Source: Cristatella mucedo
Taxonomy: Eukaryota > Bryozoa > Phylactolaemata > Cristatellidae
DNA length: 64,000 bases
Direction: 5' to 3'
NCBI GenBank assembly: GCA_009760855.2
Contig: WPIO01000063.1
Location: 289,001 to 353,000 of the forward strand
A program made the position numbers and the translations under genes. This document shows, piece after piece, positions 11,869 to 23,099 of this stretch (position 1 is the first letter of the stretch; each line of letters starts with the position of its first letter). The notes under the pieces are model-generated. The model saw only the letters and a list, made by a program, of their open reading frames with translations. It had not been told where the DNA came from and searched no databases.

Positions 11869-11911
11869 GGCAGACAGAGACAGAGAGATAGAGAAAGAGA
11901 GAGAGCAGTAA
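11372..11911. repeat. Long (AGAC)/(AGAG) tetranucleotide tract
   Basis: About 540 bp of almost pure AGAC, AGAG and AGACAG repeats make one strand about 75% purine. Several long Ser/Leu/Cys open frames on the minus strand come entirely from the repeat and are not genes. Confidence 0.95.
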
Positions 11912-12132
11912 CCCCCATCTTCTTCCCGACACCTAGTACACGAGAGAAGAACCTGGGTTAAACTGAATGCCTAATTGAAATGTGACTCCATCTATATTGC
12001 CACGAGACCCTAAGGAATAAGTGAGCGCTGGGCTGGCAAGCCTTCTCCAGTGCTCACAGCGCTAGAGCCATTTTCTACTTAATGTCATTGCTCTGAGTAC
12101 AAGAAGACTCGATAGACTATGTAGGAAAAAAT

Positions 12133-12271
12133 ATATAATTCATTTATATAGCGCCCCAAGAGAACTTAATCTCTATTCAGGCGCTTCACATATGCCTCGG
12201 GGCTCGAGCCCACGACCTCAGTCAGACCTTGGTCGGGGAGAGCACCTTAACCGCTAGACCAAACCAGCTCG
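12133..12271 (-). mobile_element. SINE-A copy, tRNA-derived
   Basis: This is a full-length copy with the tRNA-like head at the right end (AAACCAGCTCGC on the plus strand) and the hairpin tail at the left. The B-box is intact as GGGCTCGAGCC. It is about 90% identical to the copy at 1551. Confidence 0.85.
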
Positions 12272-12599
12272 CAGGAAAGAAAAAGCAGCAAATGGTTCGT
12301 TTTGTACTTATGTGTACTGACACTGCACTTGCTTTTTATTTCTAACCTACTGACATGGCTCCTTTCCGGCATACAATAAGTCAACAAAATCCTGAGAGTA
12401 TGGCTGCAGCTGCTATGGCTGCTACTCTGGCTAATAAGAGGATTTTCTACGTTGTCATGCTAAAGTTGCGCAGACATACTAAAGTTGTGATAAGCCAGTC
12501 TGCGAAAATATGTATTGACCGCCCACAAACGGTTAACACAAACAGTTAGCCCACAAACTCATGCTGTTGGTATGTATACCTTTAGAATGATGTCACCCA

Positions 12600-12672
12600 A
12601 CCATTATATGTAAAGTACCTAGAGAGTGCCAAGAAAGTTCTCTGATGATCTACAATAGTATCATTATTATTA
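12600..12672 (+). mobile_element. LINE family 1 3'-tail remnant
   Basis: A diverged 3' tail (AAAGTACCTAGAGAG..AGTTCTCTGATG) ends in ATTATTATTA. It has the same order as the well-preserved tails at 13.5 and 48.4 kb. Confidence 0.6.
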
Positions 12673-12854
12673 AGAACAGGTCTGCTTTGGCCTGCAGAGG
12701 CTTGCGTGTTGCAGCCCCGGGCTGCTGGAAGATGCCATTCTTAAGAGCCTCCCTACTACTGCTACACCTTGGTTATTAGCAATCCCTTTAGAGCCTTTAC
12801 ATGACTGTGCAAGGTCTCATAGTTTATCAGTTCTAGTCCGCAGAGCTGCCATCT

Positions 12855-13575
12855 TAATGAACCAATCACTTCTCGCCGACCTGCAGTGGCTACCAGTCAA
12901 GCAATGGATCGACTTCAAGGTTTTGTTGCTCACTTTTAGGTCACTTCATTCTTTAGCTCCAGCCTATCTCTCAGATCTATTCCCCCACCAGGCCAAGCAT
13001 CGTACCACCTGCTTTTTGGAATCCAACAGTTTACCAATACCTCGTACAAACCTCAAATCCTTTGGAGACCGTGCCTTTAGTTCGTATAATAATAATGATA
13101 TACTTGATAAAGCGCCCTCAGAGAACTTAATCTCTTTCTAGGCGCTTTACATTTGCTGCAAAGGGAAATGCAATTAAATGGTAAGTAAAATCATGCTTGA
13201 AAAACAACAAGATGAATAACATGGTTATTGCTCCCAAAGCCTGGAACTCCCTCCCAACTTGCGTCGAAACATCCCCTGACTTGACCACATTTAAAAAGAA
13301 TTTAAAAACACACCTATTTAGGACAGCATTTAGTGGGTCCCTGTGATTCGTCCTTCATGTGCTTATGCATGCTGACACTGTGCATGCTGCCACTAACCAC
13401 ATTTGCATGCTGGCCCTGTGCATGTCACCCCTAACCTGGTTATTCATATTGTTTATCAAGCATGACATTACTCACCATTCAGTCGCGTTTCCCTTTGCAG
13501 CAAATGTAAAGCGCCTAGAAGGAGATTGAGTTCTCTGAGGGCACTTTATCAAGTGCATTATTATTATTATTATGT
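12855..13575 (+). mobile_element. LINE family 1, 5'-truncated copy with nested insertion
   Basis: The element begins in the RT C-terminal region (LLADLQWLPVKQW, then LHSLAPAYLSDL and PRTNLKSFGDRAFS). It runs through the APKAWNSLPTC block and a 3' UTR to GCGCCTAGAAGGAGATTGAG and an (ATT)n tail. It is interrupted at 13085-13228 by an inverted copy of its own family's 3' tail. It is dead, 5'-truncated and typical of target-primed insertion. Confidence 0.88.
13085..13228 (-). mobile_element. Inverted LINE family 1 tail nested in another LINE
   Basis: This is the reverse complement of the terminal ~140 bp of family 1, including the AATAATAAT end. It splits the host element between FSS (13084) and APKAWNSLP (13229 on). 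The host coding order is uninterrupted on either side. Confidence 0.8.
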
Positions 13576-13956
13576 CCAACCCACCGAGAGAAGGTCGGCT
13601 TTTTCGGAATGGCAGTCAGACAGACTCTATGTAAGTCCAAAATGTATGATAGGACATCAGTCAACAGCACTACAAAAGGGCTGCGGGCCTTGCATGAAAT
13701 GGACCAAGGCAACCGAGGAGTATTCTTCTGTGGGCCAAGTCAAAAGCAATCTCAAGGCACCAGATGGGCGTTATCATACCAAGAGAAAAAAGAATTTCAC
13801 AAACGAGTGTATGCAAATAACTTAAAAGAAACTTTGTTGCATTAGGCTGCTACACAGACATGTTATTACTAGTGCCATTATTATTATGGCTGGAAAGGTC
13901 AAATCTGCAACAGCAGTACAAGACATTATCATTGCTTAGATATGGTGGAACACAAG

Positions 13957-14123
13957 GGTGGTGACAGCCCATGAGGCAAGGTGCTTGCTCTTCACGACCG
14001 AGGTCGTGGCTTCGAATCTTGCAGTGGGCAATCTTGCATTGCCAACTGCAAGTGGTGGTGCTAGCCGTTAAGGCTCTTCTGATGCTATACAAATGAGGCT
14101 GTTTAATCAGCTAATATTTTTTA
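13957..14123 (+). mobile_element. SINE-B copy, tRNA-derived
   Basis: A tRNA-like 5' half (GACAGCCCATGAGGCAAGGTGCTTG, then the B-box-like GTGGCTTCGAATC) is followed by an unrelated body. It ends with GGCTGTTTAATCAGCTAATATTTTTT. Nine copies of this family are recognised in the window. Confidence 0.8.
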
Positions 14124-14129
14124 ACTTAA

Positions 14130-15370
14130 ATCAGGCATCCCATAGAGCAGAAGTAACTTCCACAGCAAATACCTTCCCGGAAAATGCATCCCTGCCCACC
14201 ATCTGGAAGTTAAAGAGAGGAACGGTATTCCAACCCAAGAGAAACTGGGGGCACGAAGAGGCTGATAATAATGATGTGGCACTTCCGCCATAGGGAGCCA
14301 AACATGGAGGGAAACCAACTTACCCACAGAGGGCTGCAGATGAGCTGTCGCTCCAAGGCAGTGAATGAGACACTGGACATTGATCCACGGAAGGTAAGGA
14401 AAAACGGTATGTGAAGTAAACTACTGCCGCTCCACAATGGGCCTAGATATCCTCAGATTGGAGGACTCATCGAAACCTGGCTAGCCCTGCCTCGGACACT
14501 TACATGGCCAGCTGCTTACTCCTCCATAAATATTAGAAGCAAAACAATAACGAAGACAAGCATGCTACGATTTCTCACAATCACCTCACCCTCACCCCAT
14601 TCAGGGAGGCACCAACCTAAGCAATCTGGCAGCTGAGGAGATTTGCGACTGATGGACCTGTTACTCGAGACGTTCAAAGCAATCTGCCATGAGCATTTGA
14701 CCCTCAACCACAAGATGAGCAAGCTGCTGGGGTATGGCAAGGTGATACCAAACCACATGCATGAGTTGGTATCCCAGACTTGTCTACTTTCGGTCAACTC
14801 TAGGTAGGATATCGCCACGGACAAATGTTGAGCAGCTCACCAAGGAAAGCTGCCCTCTCCCTCCTTCTCACAAATAGTCAGTCTCGCAGAATATTTCCAA
14901 CATCAGTCAGCTCGAGCTCCTTTACCGGCCCTATCGTTAAATCCATCGATAAAAGCCATGCTGTTGCATCTAGGCATGTGGCTAAAGCTAGGTTGGTACG
15001 ACCACTTGGCTAGCTTCCTGTGATGTTTATGGTGGTCTCCGATAATCTTGGCCTGATCTGGCCAATTGATGAGCCGGTCATAAAAAGCTGGACGGTGTAA
15101 ATGCAATTAAAGGTAAATTAAAGGATGATGAATTCAACAGCCTCATTCGCATAGCTGCAGAAGAGCCTAAGCAGCTATCACTCCTGGTTGCAGTGGACAA
15201 TAAAGAATTTACTGCTGCAGGACTCAACGCATGACCAGGGTGGCCAAGTGGGACCAGTTTGTACCTAGTCTAATTTTCTCACTTCTTCGACTGTCCTCCT
15301 GACTACGCTATACTTCTTATTTTCTTTTTATTGCGCGTGATAAAATCTGGTGGCAACCGTTAAATAAATA
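14130..15370. other. Stretch without a supported gene
   Basis: Several 60-100-codon frames on both strands overlap each other and lack recognisable features. I see no clear mobile element. Confidence 0.35.
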
Positions 15371-15373
15371 AAT

Positions 15374-15543
15374 ACTGGCTGATTAAACAGCCTCTTTTTT
15401 ATAGCGACAGAAGAGCTATTACGGCTATCACCACAGCTTGCAGCAGCGATAAAGGATCGCCCACCGCAGGATTCGAACCCACGACCTCGGGACTAAGGTC
15501 GCAAAAAAGCAACCGTCTTACCTAGTGAGCCATCTTAGCTCAC
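15374..15543 (-). mobile_element. SINE-B copy
   Basis: This is a full-length inverted copy. On the minus strand it has the tRNA-like head, with B-box GGGTTCGAATCC near 15478, and the tail GCTGTTTAATCAGCCAGTA. Confidence 0.82.
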
Positions 15544-15817
15544 CGATTAGTGCATTACAAGCTGCTTAGGGAGCACTATAAAAAATTCCAGCATAACATC
15601 AACTTGGTCTTTGCGGCTTCGTAAAGTTACAAAGGTAACTACATTAAATACCTAAAAAAAAAAGTGTACCCTAGTCTTTCTTCAGAGGAGATGTCGGCAC
15701 TCAGAGAAGCTGCAAAGTCGCTGATGCATCAGTGACCATCCACGTGACAGCTGCAGAACTTCCGTTTCTAAACAGAGCAGGGCAGGTGCTCGTATAGCAG
15801 GTAAATTATTAAGTAAA

Positions 15818-15967
15818 TGCCAGCTGCTCAAACAACCTCATTTATATAGAGGCAGGAGTTCGGTAACGGTAATCACCAACGCTTAAAGTGGGCAATAAAG
15901 GATTGCCTGCTTCAGGACCCGAACCCACGACTTGGGTGGTGAAGTGCAAGTATCTTACCTCAGGACT
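15818..15967 (-). mobile_element. SINE-B copy, diverged
   Basis: This inverted copy keeps the CGTGGGTTCGGGTCC B-box region and the tail block GAGGTTGTTTGAGCAGCTGG. It lies about 270 bp from another copy in the same orientation. Confidence 0.7.
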
Positions 15968-15969
15968 AC

Positions 15970-18800
15970 GACCACTAGTATAACCTTTCGCTGGCTTCGT
16001 GTAACCATTCTACCGTCTTCGAGAAGAACACACATGCACAGTGTGAGGGAAAGATCGATACACTTTCATGCACTAGCAACTTCATGCAAAATTACTCGTG
16101 GACATAAGAGTGAATACCACAGAGAATGGTGGAGAAAGTTGGGACCTGTGGTCGACTGGCAAAAGCAGTTATGCATAGGGCTGCAAGCTATGGGCAGGCA
16201 GCTGTGACATTCTGGTCAGCCGATGCTCAAGAAGTATCACTGCACATCATCCTCTCAGCTACCTTCCCATCCAAAGGCGTAATCCTGAACATAAAAAGCC
16301 ATAAAACATGTGTGCCGAACTTGAGATTCCCAGATTTATGACAATCCTATCACCAATCCTTCCAGACCATCGAGACCTGCAGAGCCGACTAAGCTGATAG
16401 ATAACAGATGGCACAAAGTATCAGCCTCAAGGTGGACTGTGTTGAGTAACCGTAAGATGAGTGGTAGCCACCAGTGAAGGCAGGCTAATTAGATTGGATT
16501 CAAACTCACCTGATTAAGAGTCTGGCTGCCTCAGCAGCTAATTAACTGCATTTCGGGTTTCCTATTGGATACAGAAGGTGATGAGGTCATAGTCAGGGCA
16601 ACGGATCCGGCATAATGCCTGAGCTTTGTCGGCACCGATGAGCCACACCTAAGTCGTGCATTTTGAGCAAATAACACGGCCATGCATATCACTGCAAAGT
16701 AGACTCGGCTTGAAAGAACTACTTCTAGAGACGGTAGGCATTGGGATGTGTCTAAAGCACAGCTGAAAGAGCTTTTACTGAGAAGCTTACTTGCATCTAC
16801 TCCGAAGTTGTACCAAAGAAGTTGATCCTTAGTAGTCGGATACTTTTATCTAGAGTTACGGAACCAATCGCTTTCCTCGAGAATAAAAGGTCTCAGGAGT
16901 GCAGCAGCATTATATAGCAGCATTATTATTAGCAGCATTATGTATAACCACATGTGTAATTGAAGCTATGCAGTGAAGACCCACGGGAAAGAGTAGTGAT
17001 AGAGCAGCTCAGTGACGATGGCGTCAAGTCACAAAAGCTAAAATCCGGCATGGGAACTACACTTGCATGCATGCTTGACAAATCACCAAGCAAACGTCAA
17101 CAGCTTGCCGTGATAAGTCTTTTTCTGCAATATTGTAATGTGCATGAGCCAACATTCTAAGAGAGGCACGCGATGCGGTTAAATGTGGATAAACTAAAAC
17201 GCCTTAGTAGAGACTGAGAGATATCGTGCACGTGAGCATGTATACATTCGCTCGCAAGCTTGCACATCTTTATACTGCCGGTCTCCGAGCGCCCTCCACT
17301 GCAAAAGCTAAGCACTCTTGACAGGCTCTCTGATTATAGCTGAGTAGCAACAGAAGACTGAAAACAGCTAGACCTACACATGAAGACTAGCCCTAAGACA
17401 AAGAAGACTCACTTTTGAGACCAGCTCAGGCAAACACCTTTCCATTATGCACCGAGCAATTTATGGGCAGGCCAGCAGAAGGTGCTCACAGAGTTTATAT
17501 CACTGGGTCAGCATTCTGCATGCTCAGCTTGTCGACAAGGTTGATTTCGTGCACCTTCCCCTGCTACTGTTTGCCACAATGATGCCAAAAACATGCAACG
17601 TTGGCAGAAGGCTGCATCAGTCTCGTTTCTGATTCGGTGAGTAGCGAACAAGCTATGAGGTCAGGCTAACATCATTCTCTCTACATCCTCTATCTCCCTC
17701 CTTCCCTTTGCACCTCTTCTTATTACGTTCTCCCACATCCCTTCCCACTTTAAGACGTAACCTAACACTCTTGTAACATTATGTATACCTCAAGACAATA
17801 ACTCTAGCAAGTCGTCACTGCTGTCAATAGGTTCTTCACGGGGTGGGGCAGCACCTTTGGAGACATTGGCAGAACTGGGAGCAGCGCCAACCGATACCAC
17901 AGCAGACTTTCAGTCATTAATCTTAATGTCGAACCTATGGGGCAGATCTTCACATAGCTAGAGCAGACTGATTATGACAAACCACTAAACTGCAATGATT
18001 ACTGTATAGCATTACCAGGGAACAGCTTTTCGAGAGAACCATGAGGCAAAAAATCCTATTGAGACAGAATCTCACAAAAAAGGGTTGGCAAACAGCTGCA
18101 AGTGACCGTTCAAGGCAAGCGAGTACAAGAAATTAAACTGGCTACTAAATAAGCCTAATCCTAAAAGTACACCACACCTCTGCCACGTACATGGGTCCTC
18201 CCTCCTACAAAGTGCCGGTCAAAATGCTTGAACCAAAAGTGGTATTCTATCTAGCACCTGCACATGATCAGTGAGACTGTGCCATCAATCAATGTATTAC
18301 ATTTTCATCTTAGAGGTTCACCCAGCAAATGTAGCAGTCACGAATGCAAGATCAGGCAGACAGGTAATTTACTAATAACTTGCTAGCATCACCAACAAAT
18401 GCTGTTGGATCTGTTATCTGCCTGAGCATTACTTTTGAAGCTCTCTTAGCAAAAGATCACAGAAGCAGAACCGCAAAGACATAACATAGCCAGGTGAGGT
18501 ATGACCTCAGGAGTGCATACACATGCTGTTACATAAGATTCAGCTAGGACATGAGTAGTGACAGAGAGGGCAGCTCACATAGGCCAGTGCAAAAGCATGA
18601 ACAGCTTTTCAACCTACCACTCGGAAACTGCTGTTCGGTACCTAAAGCTGCACTTACAAGAATCCAACTGTCGCATTACCATCTTTCAATCTAGCAAGAT
18701 CATCAGAGAAATTTGACCAAGAGCACCAAAGAACATCGTGACCCATCAGAGCAAGTTGGTCGCCTGGTCACGGTTGGACCTATAAATGTAGTTGTCTCTG
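15970..18800. other. 2.8-kb stretch without a supported gene
   Basis: Only short frames (60-90 codons) are present, at 15932-16207, 16126-16341, 16960-17160 and 17447-17632, and none is recognisable. No repeat family described elsewhere in this window is clearly present. Confidence 0.35.
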
Positions 18801-18803
18801 TCA

Positions 18804-18806
<3 letters not shown>

Positions 18807-18859
<53 letters not shown>

Positions 18860-18869
18860 GTGTGTGTGT
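18807..18869. repeat. (TC)n followed by (TG)n microsatellite
   Basis: About 24 TC units are followed by a short TG run. Confidence 0.95.
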
Positions 18870-19499
18870 AAAATTGACTGTGATAGCAGCACATTAGAGA
18901 GCTGCTGTCACCAGACCCATAGATATAGTCCCACTTTGCCAACTGATCGATCGAGTAAAGAGGCATTTTTTATGGGAACACAAGAGCACACGTAAGCGAG
19001 GGAGATCGGAGCAGCAAAGTGAACAGCCGAAGAGTATAACGGACATGTAGCTAAGAGTTGCCATGCTTGGAGTACCAGCATAAAAAAGCCTAGTGGCTGC
19101 CGAAAGCCGCCCTAGCATAATACTCACTCGCACCTTGTGGCTTTGTGGAGCGACAGACTTGCGATACATTGCATTAAATATGGAGCGTGTGGTCGAAGCT
19201 ATAAGGCAGCCGGTTCCCTACTGCTAGGCTTCTGAAAATGTTAGTGTCAACCTGGTAGAAAGCCCAATTATGCCACCGTGCCAACAAGATTGCAGATCGT
19301 TCAACGCACCACGGGATTCAAGACAAACAAGCGCCGGCACGGCAGCCAGGGGGTGCACTTTCACAGAACAATTCTCACGAGCGGGAATTAGAAGTTTTCC
19401 TGGGGTCTCATCAATACTGTCATGGCTCACCGCGAGAGTACAGCAAGCTCGATCAACATCATCATACTGCGGCTGCAAAATCTGCCGTTGAGGCCATTA

Positions 19500-22210
19500 C
19501 CCGTTCGATCATGCAGGCAGATGGCCGTCATCACCATTATTCCCGAACGCAACAAAAATAGCTTTTAATGACCGGAGTAGATCGAGCAGCGCTGATTCAA
19601 AAGAGACGTAAAGGCTGTGCGGGTTGTTCTGGCGCCACAGGTCAAACGCGGAGCGTTCGGACTCAATGGATTGAACACACAACGAAGCCAGAAGCGGATA
19701 ACTCTGATCGACGCAAGATTAGGCAGCAACGTCTGCTCGTTGCAACCGCAGCTCGAAGACGAAGCAGACGTGTATGGAGCAGCGCACAAACTCTCGGAAT
19801 TAACGGATCGACCCGCCGAGCGAGTGCGAAAAGTCCAAACAGGTGGTTGGGAAAAGAAACTGTCAGCGGAACGCCGGTTGACAGCTGAACTCAATTCATT
19901 GCGCACACTGATCAACGCTACATCCCAAGCAGCGACCTGATGAATCATTCGGGACAGCTGCGGCGCACACCCACCTGCCACTATAAGCTTGCTCCTCCTA
20001 TAGGTGGTCTCCACATTTGCAGATTCTTTGAGCAGTGGAAACCCGGCTAAAGATCTGAAGGCCGCTAGCCACCGACGCACTCTCCCGGAAAGCGCAACTT
20101 GTGCGCGCCCTTTTGCGCCCTCGCCCGCTTAGAGTCGACGAAACGACAGTACGCAGCGCCGTCGCCCAAGTAGCCGCCCAGACAGCGGCGGACAACAGGA
20201 AATGCGGCGAGACCCGGATCAGGATGCTTACTAGATAGCTTACGTCCGGTTCCCGCCCCGATGCCGCCATCGACGGTGCCCGGGTGCGCTCTCCTCTCCG
20301 CCAGCGCCGGGCGGATTGGTCGGTCAGGTCCGCCCCTGTGCTTTAGACGTTTGCGTTAGGCTAATTCCTAGCAGCGAGCTCCTCCTCGCGTCTTCAGCGC
20401 GTGACGCGTGCGCAACCCTAGAACGCGCGCATCGGGCTAGCGACCGTCAGAAGCCGCTTGAAACACTTCGGCCCGCCGCCGACCTTGGATCTAAATGTAT
20501 CGCGGCGCATTTTCGCTCGAGTCGCTCTGCGGGCTACTTACGGCGCCAACTCTAAGCGTGCTTCATGAAATTTAGGACGCCCCATGTCTGGTTTCGGGTG
20601 TCGAACGGCGGCGGCCCGTGCGAGGCTCTCCGGGTTTTATTTCGTTCATTGGAGCCGGAGCGGTGAAGCCGTCCAGGTTGTTGACGCTCCCTCCTCGTCG
20701 GAGTCGGTCGTCTAGAGCTCGGACGCAAATACCTGCTGCTAGGCACAGTGCACGCTCAGGAAAGCTTGCCGCCCTGCCTGACCACCAGCTCCCTGCCATT
20801 CATTGGTCTTTCGGAATCCGGTTTTTATCGCAAGCCGCATTTCTGTGCCGCATTAAATTCAGTGTCATTATTTAAGGTGCAGCTAAATGCAAGCCTGAAA
20901 AATAATTCAACAGCCACAGTAGTGAGCAGCTCAGCTAACAATATTAGTTAAACGCGGCACGTTTTGAGCAACCTCACAACGGGAGTGAAACAGCTTTTTA
21001 GAACAGATTTCCAAAAGAGACAAGTCCTCAACGCTGTGCAAAGCACCCTTAAGATTGGGGTTGATCCATACACCGAAGTTCTGACTAAACTTTTTATATT
21101 TTGCAAAGATTCACTCAACAAGACCGCAGGCATTGAACCGCCAAGTTGTGTCGTGTAATTTGCAGACTATTCGGAGGAAATATCGTGTGGTCGTCATGCA
21201 AAACTCAACAGCGATGCACGATTTGGGCAAACCACCGGATCGCGCCATTTGAAAGCGGTATTGGCGCGATTGCCGTAGGCGCTCGACCACAGTTAGGCGT
21301 TGGGGTCTGAGCGAGGTCTTATCTTCTGGCCTGGTTTCATGCCGGCTTTACGCGGTAGTGGACTGGCTGCTAACAAGGATAAGCTCAGCCAACCGCGGTC
21401 AGGCGTCGGAGTAGGAAAAGTAACACTTCAGCACGGCCATTTAAGGCATGGGCTCAACGGTGGCGCGTCAAGCTCATGATGAGCTTCATGCGGTAGGGCT
21501 AGGTTCACGTGCTAAAGCGTAAGATTACACGACTAGGAACGTAGGCCCTCGTAGCTGCACGCGTTAGGAAGAACCCTTCATTCGACAGTGACTTCAAAAG
21601 TACGCAAAGCTGCACCAGCAAGCAAGCCACGATGTTATACTTGCCAAGGATGCTAAGCTAACAGGACGCTCTAGAATAAGCAGGCAAGTAGCCGAAAGCT
21701 CCGACATTTCCCCAGCGACGTACCCAGCGAATGATGTCATCGCAAGAGCTCGGCCTCTACTCGACTGAACTATTTAACTAGAAGTGGCCAAGGCTGATCT
21801 ATTTCTTTGACATGTCGCCTTTGGCGACATTGGCGCACACGGTCGTTACACGTTGCGGCTCGACGACGGCACCGCTGGCGACTCGGCTCACGTGTTTCTG
21901 CGACGGGCTGCGAGCTAACCATGGAGCTTCTCAGGGTTAAAGCTCATGCTTTAACAGACGACGTACGGAGCGGCTCGGCCAATCGCTCTGCATCTTTCAT
22001 ACACCGAAGGCAAGGAGTCCGACATCTGAAGCCTGGACCCGCGTCCCATACCCTCCGCACGCCGGCGAAGTATTCCCCGGTTATTTGAGCGAAGCCCAAA
22101 CCTGCACCTGGATTGTTCGCAGCACTTTCAAAGGGAGCGTAAAGAAATCAGCGAAAAGCTCTCAAACCAACTTAGGAGCGGGCGACAGCAGACAGTCGCG
22201 GTATTAATTA
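19500..22210. other. CpG-rich block of unknown content
   Basis: The sequence is visibly richer in CG dinucleotides than both flanks, especially at 20080-20560. Overlapping frames on both strands reach 171 codons (19565-20080 minus). One plus-strand frame (19617-19940) ends in a charged, helix-like stretch (WEKKLSAERRLTAELNSLRT). I recognise no family. It may be an unmethylated promoter-type region, an unrecognised exon, or an old GC-rich repeat. Confidence 0.4.
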
Positions 22211-22213
22211 TGA

Positions 22214-22352
22214 GGAGCTGTACGCCGTGCTGGTTGGTCCATCGGTTAAGATACATGCCCCAACCGAGGTCGCGGGCTCGAGCCCCGTGGCACATGCGAA
22301 GCACCTGAATAGAGATTAAGTTCCCTTGGGGCGCTGTACAAATGAATTATAT
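22214..22352 (+). mobile_element. SINE-A copy, interrupted at its 3' end by an LTR
   Basis: The head carries TGGTTGGTCCATCGGTTAAG and the B-box GGGCTCGAGCC. The tail GAATAGAGATTAAGTTCCC runs to ATGAATTATAT, where the LTR at 22353 begins. The LTR therefore inserted at or next to the SINE 3' end and is younger. Confidence 0.82.
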
Positions 22353-23083
22353 CGTAGCCAGGCTAGGTTTGGTTGGCTGGGACAGGACAGCTGTAAAGTG
22401 GTAAGGGTCACCAGCTAGGCCGGGGCCTGACCTACGGCATGGTCGGATGTGCGGCGACGAGAGGTCATCGGGGCTCTTGGATGAGAGAAGTTGGCCGAGT
22501 AAGTCGTGGTGTTGAAGGCTCCCAGTCTCGCCGAGTTATGCACCTGGATGGTTGCAGGCGTGCTCCGGGGATGCGGCCACGCACTCAAGGCAACGAGTAC
22601 CCAAGGCCTGAGTGGAGCTGGATAGCAGGTTCGCTGATGTGACTTGTATATTCTGCGTTCCCCGTGTAGCGTGTCGTGGCCCCCCCGTGAATTGGCGTCT
22701 TTCGGCGGAAGCTCTCGACTGTGGTAGAAGTCGACTCCGACTTGTCAAGCAGTTACTCAGCTAGCGGGATCTTTTACGGTATACGCTCGTACTGTTGGAA
22801 CGAATTCGGTACAACGGCGGGACTGCGGAAGCCGACTGACCAACTAACGCGTTTGTTCTCGCTTGCGGCGTCGTCTTGTGCCCCTATAGTGTACCTGCAA
22901 AGAACCTTCCCCTGTAGACTTGTTTGGTTCCCCTGTTGTTGTTGGCGCATGCGACACTACAAAGAAGTCTGACCTGACGGCCGCTCGTCTTACCCTAGCT
23001 CAGCGGCATGGAAAGCAGCGGCGTGGCCTGAGCATGTCGGGGCTTAGCGGGAATTAGCCTCTGTCCCCTGGAACTCGGCTACA
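22353..23083 (+). mobile_element. Ty3/gypsy-type LTR, copy 1 (5' LTR-like)
   Basis: This 731-bp unit is repeated at 54033-54759 in the same orientation with roughly 80-85% identity by eye. The ends form a short inverted repeat, GTAGCC at the left and GGCTACA at the right. The right end is followed by TTTTGGTGACCC, a primer-binding-site-like sequence. The first base is C instead of the expected T. No coding remnant of gag or pol is recognised downstream. Confidence 0.75.
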
Positions 23084-23086
23084 TTT

Positions 23087-23098
23087 TGGTGACCCTGC
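23087..23098 (+). promoter_or_regulatory. Candidate retrotransposon primer-binding site (tRNA-Trp type)
   Basis: TGGTGACCCTG starts 3 bp after the LTR end. The first nine bases match the complement of the 3' end of animal tRNA-Trp (known PBS TGGTGACCCCGACGTGA, used by the CsRn1-type Ty3/gypsy lineage). The match then decays. Confidence 0.5.
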
Positions 23099-23099
23099 C

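Noticed and set aside
11369-11932. Three overlapping open frames up to 187 codons on the minus strand
   Set aside because: They are translations of the AGAC/AGAG repeat (Ser/Leu/Cys only) in several frames at once.
19565-20080. 171-codon minus-strand frame and overlapping plus-strand frames
   Set aside because: CpG-rich sequence keeps several frames open on both strands; none is recognisable. Kept only as part of the CpG block.
22439-22642. Open frame with a relative at 54114-54341
   Set aside because: Both are inside the LTR repeat; the similarity reflects the LTR, not a protein family.
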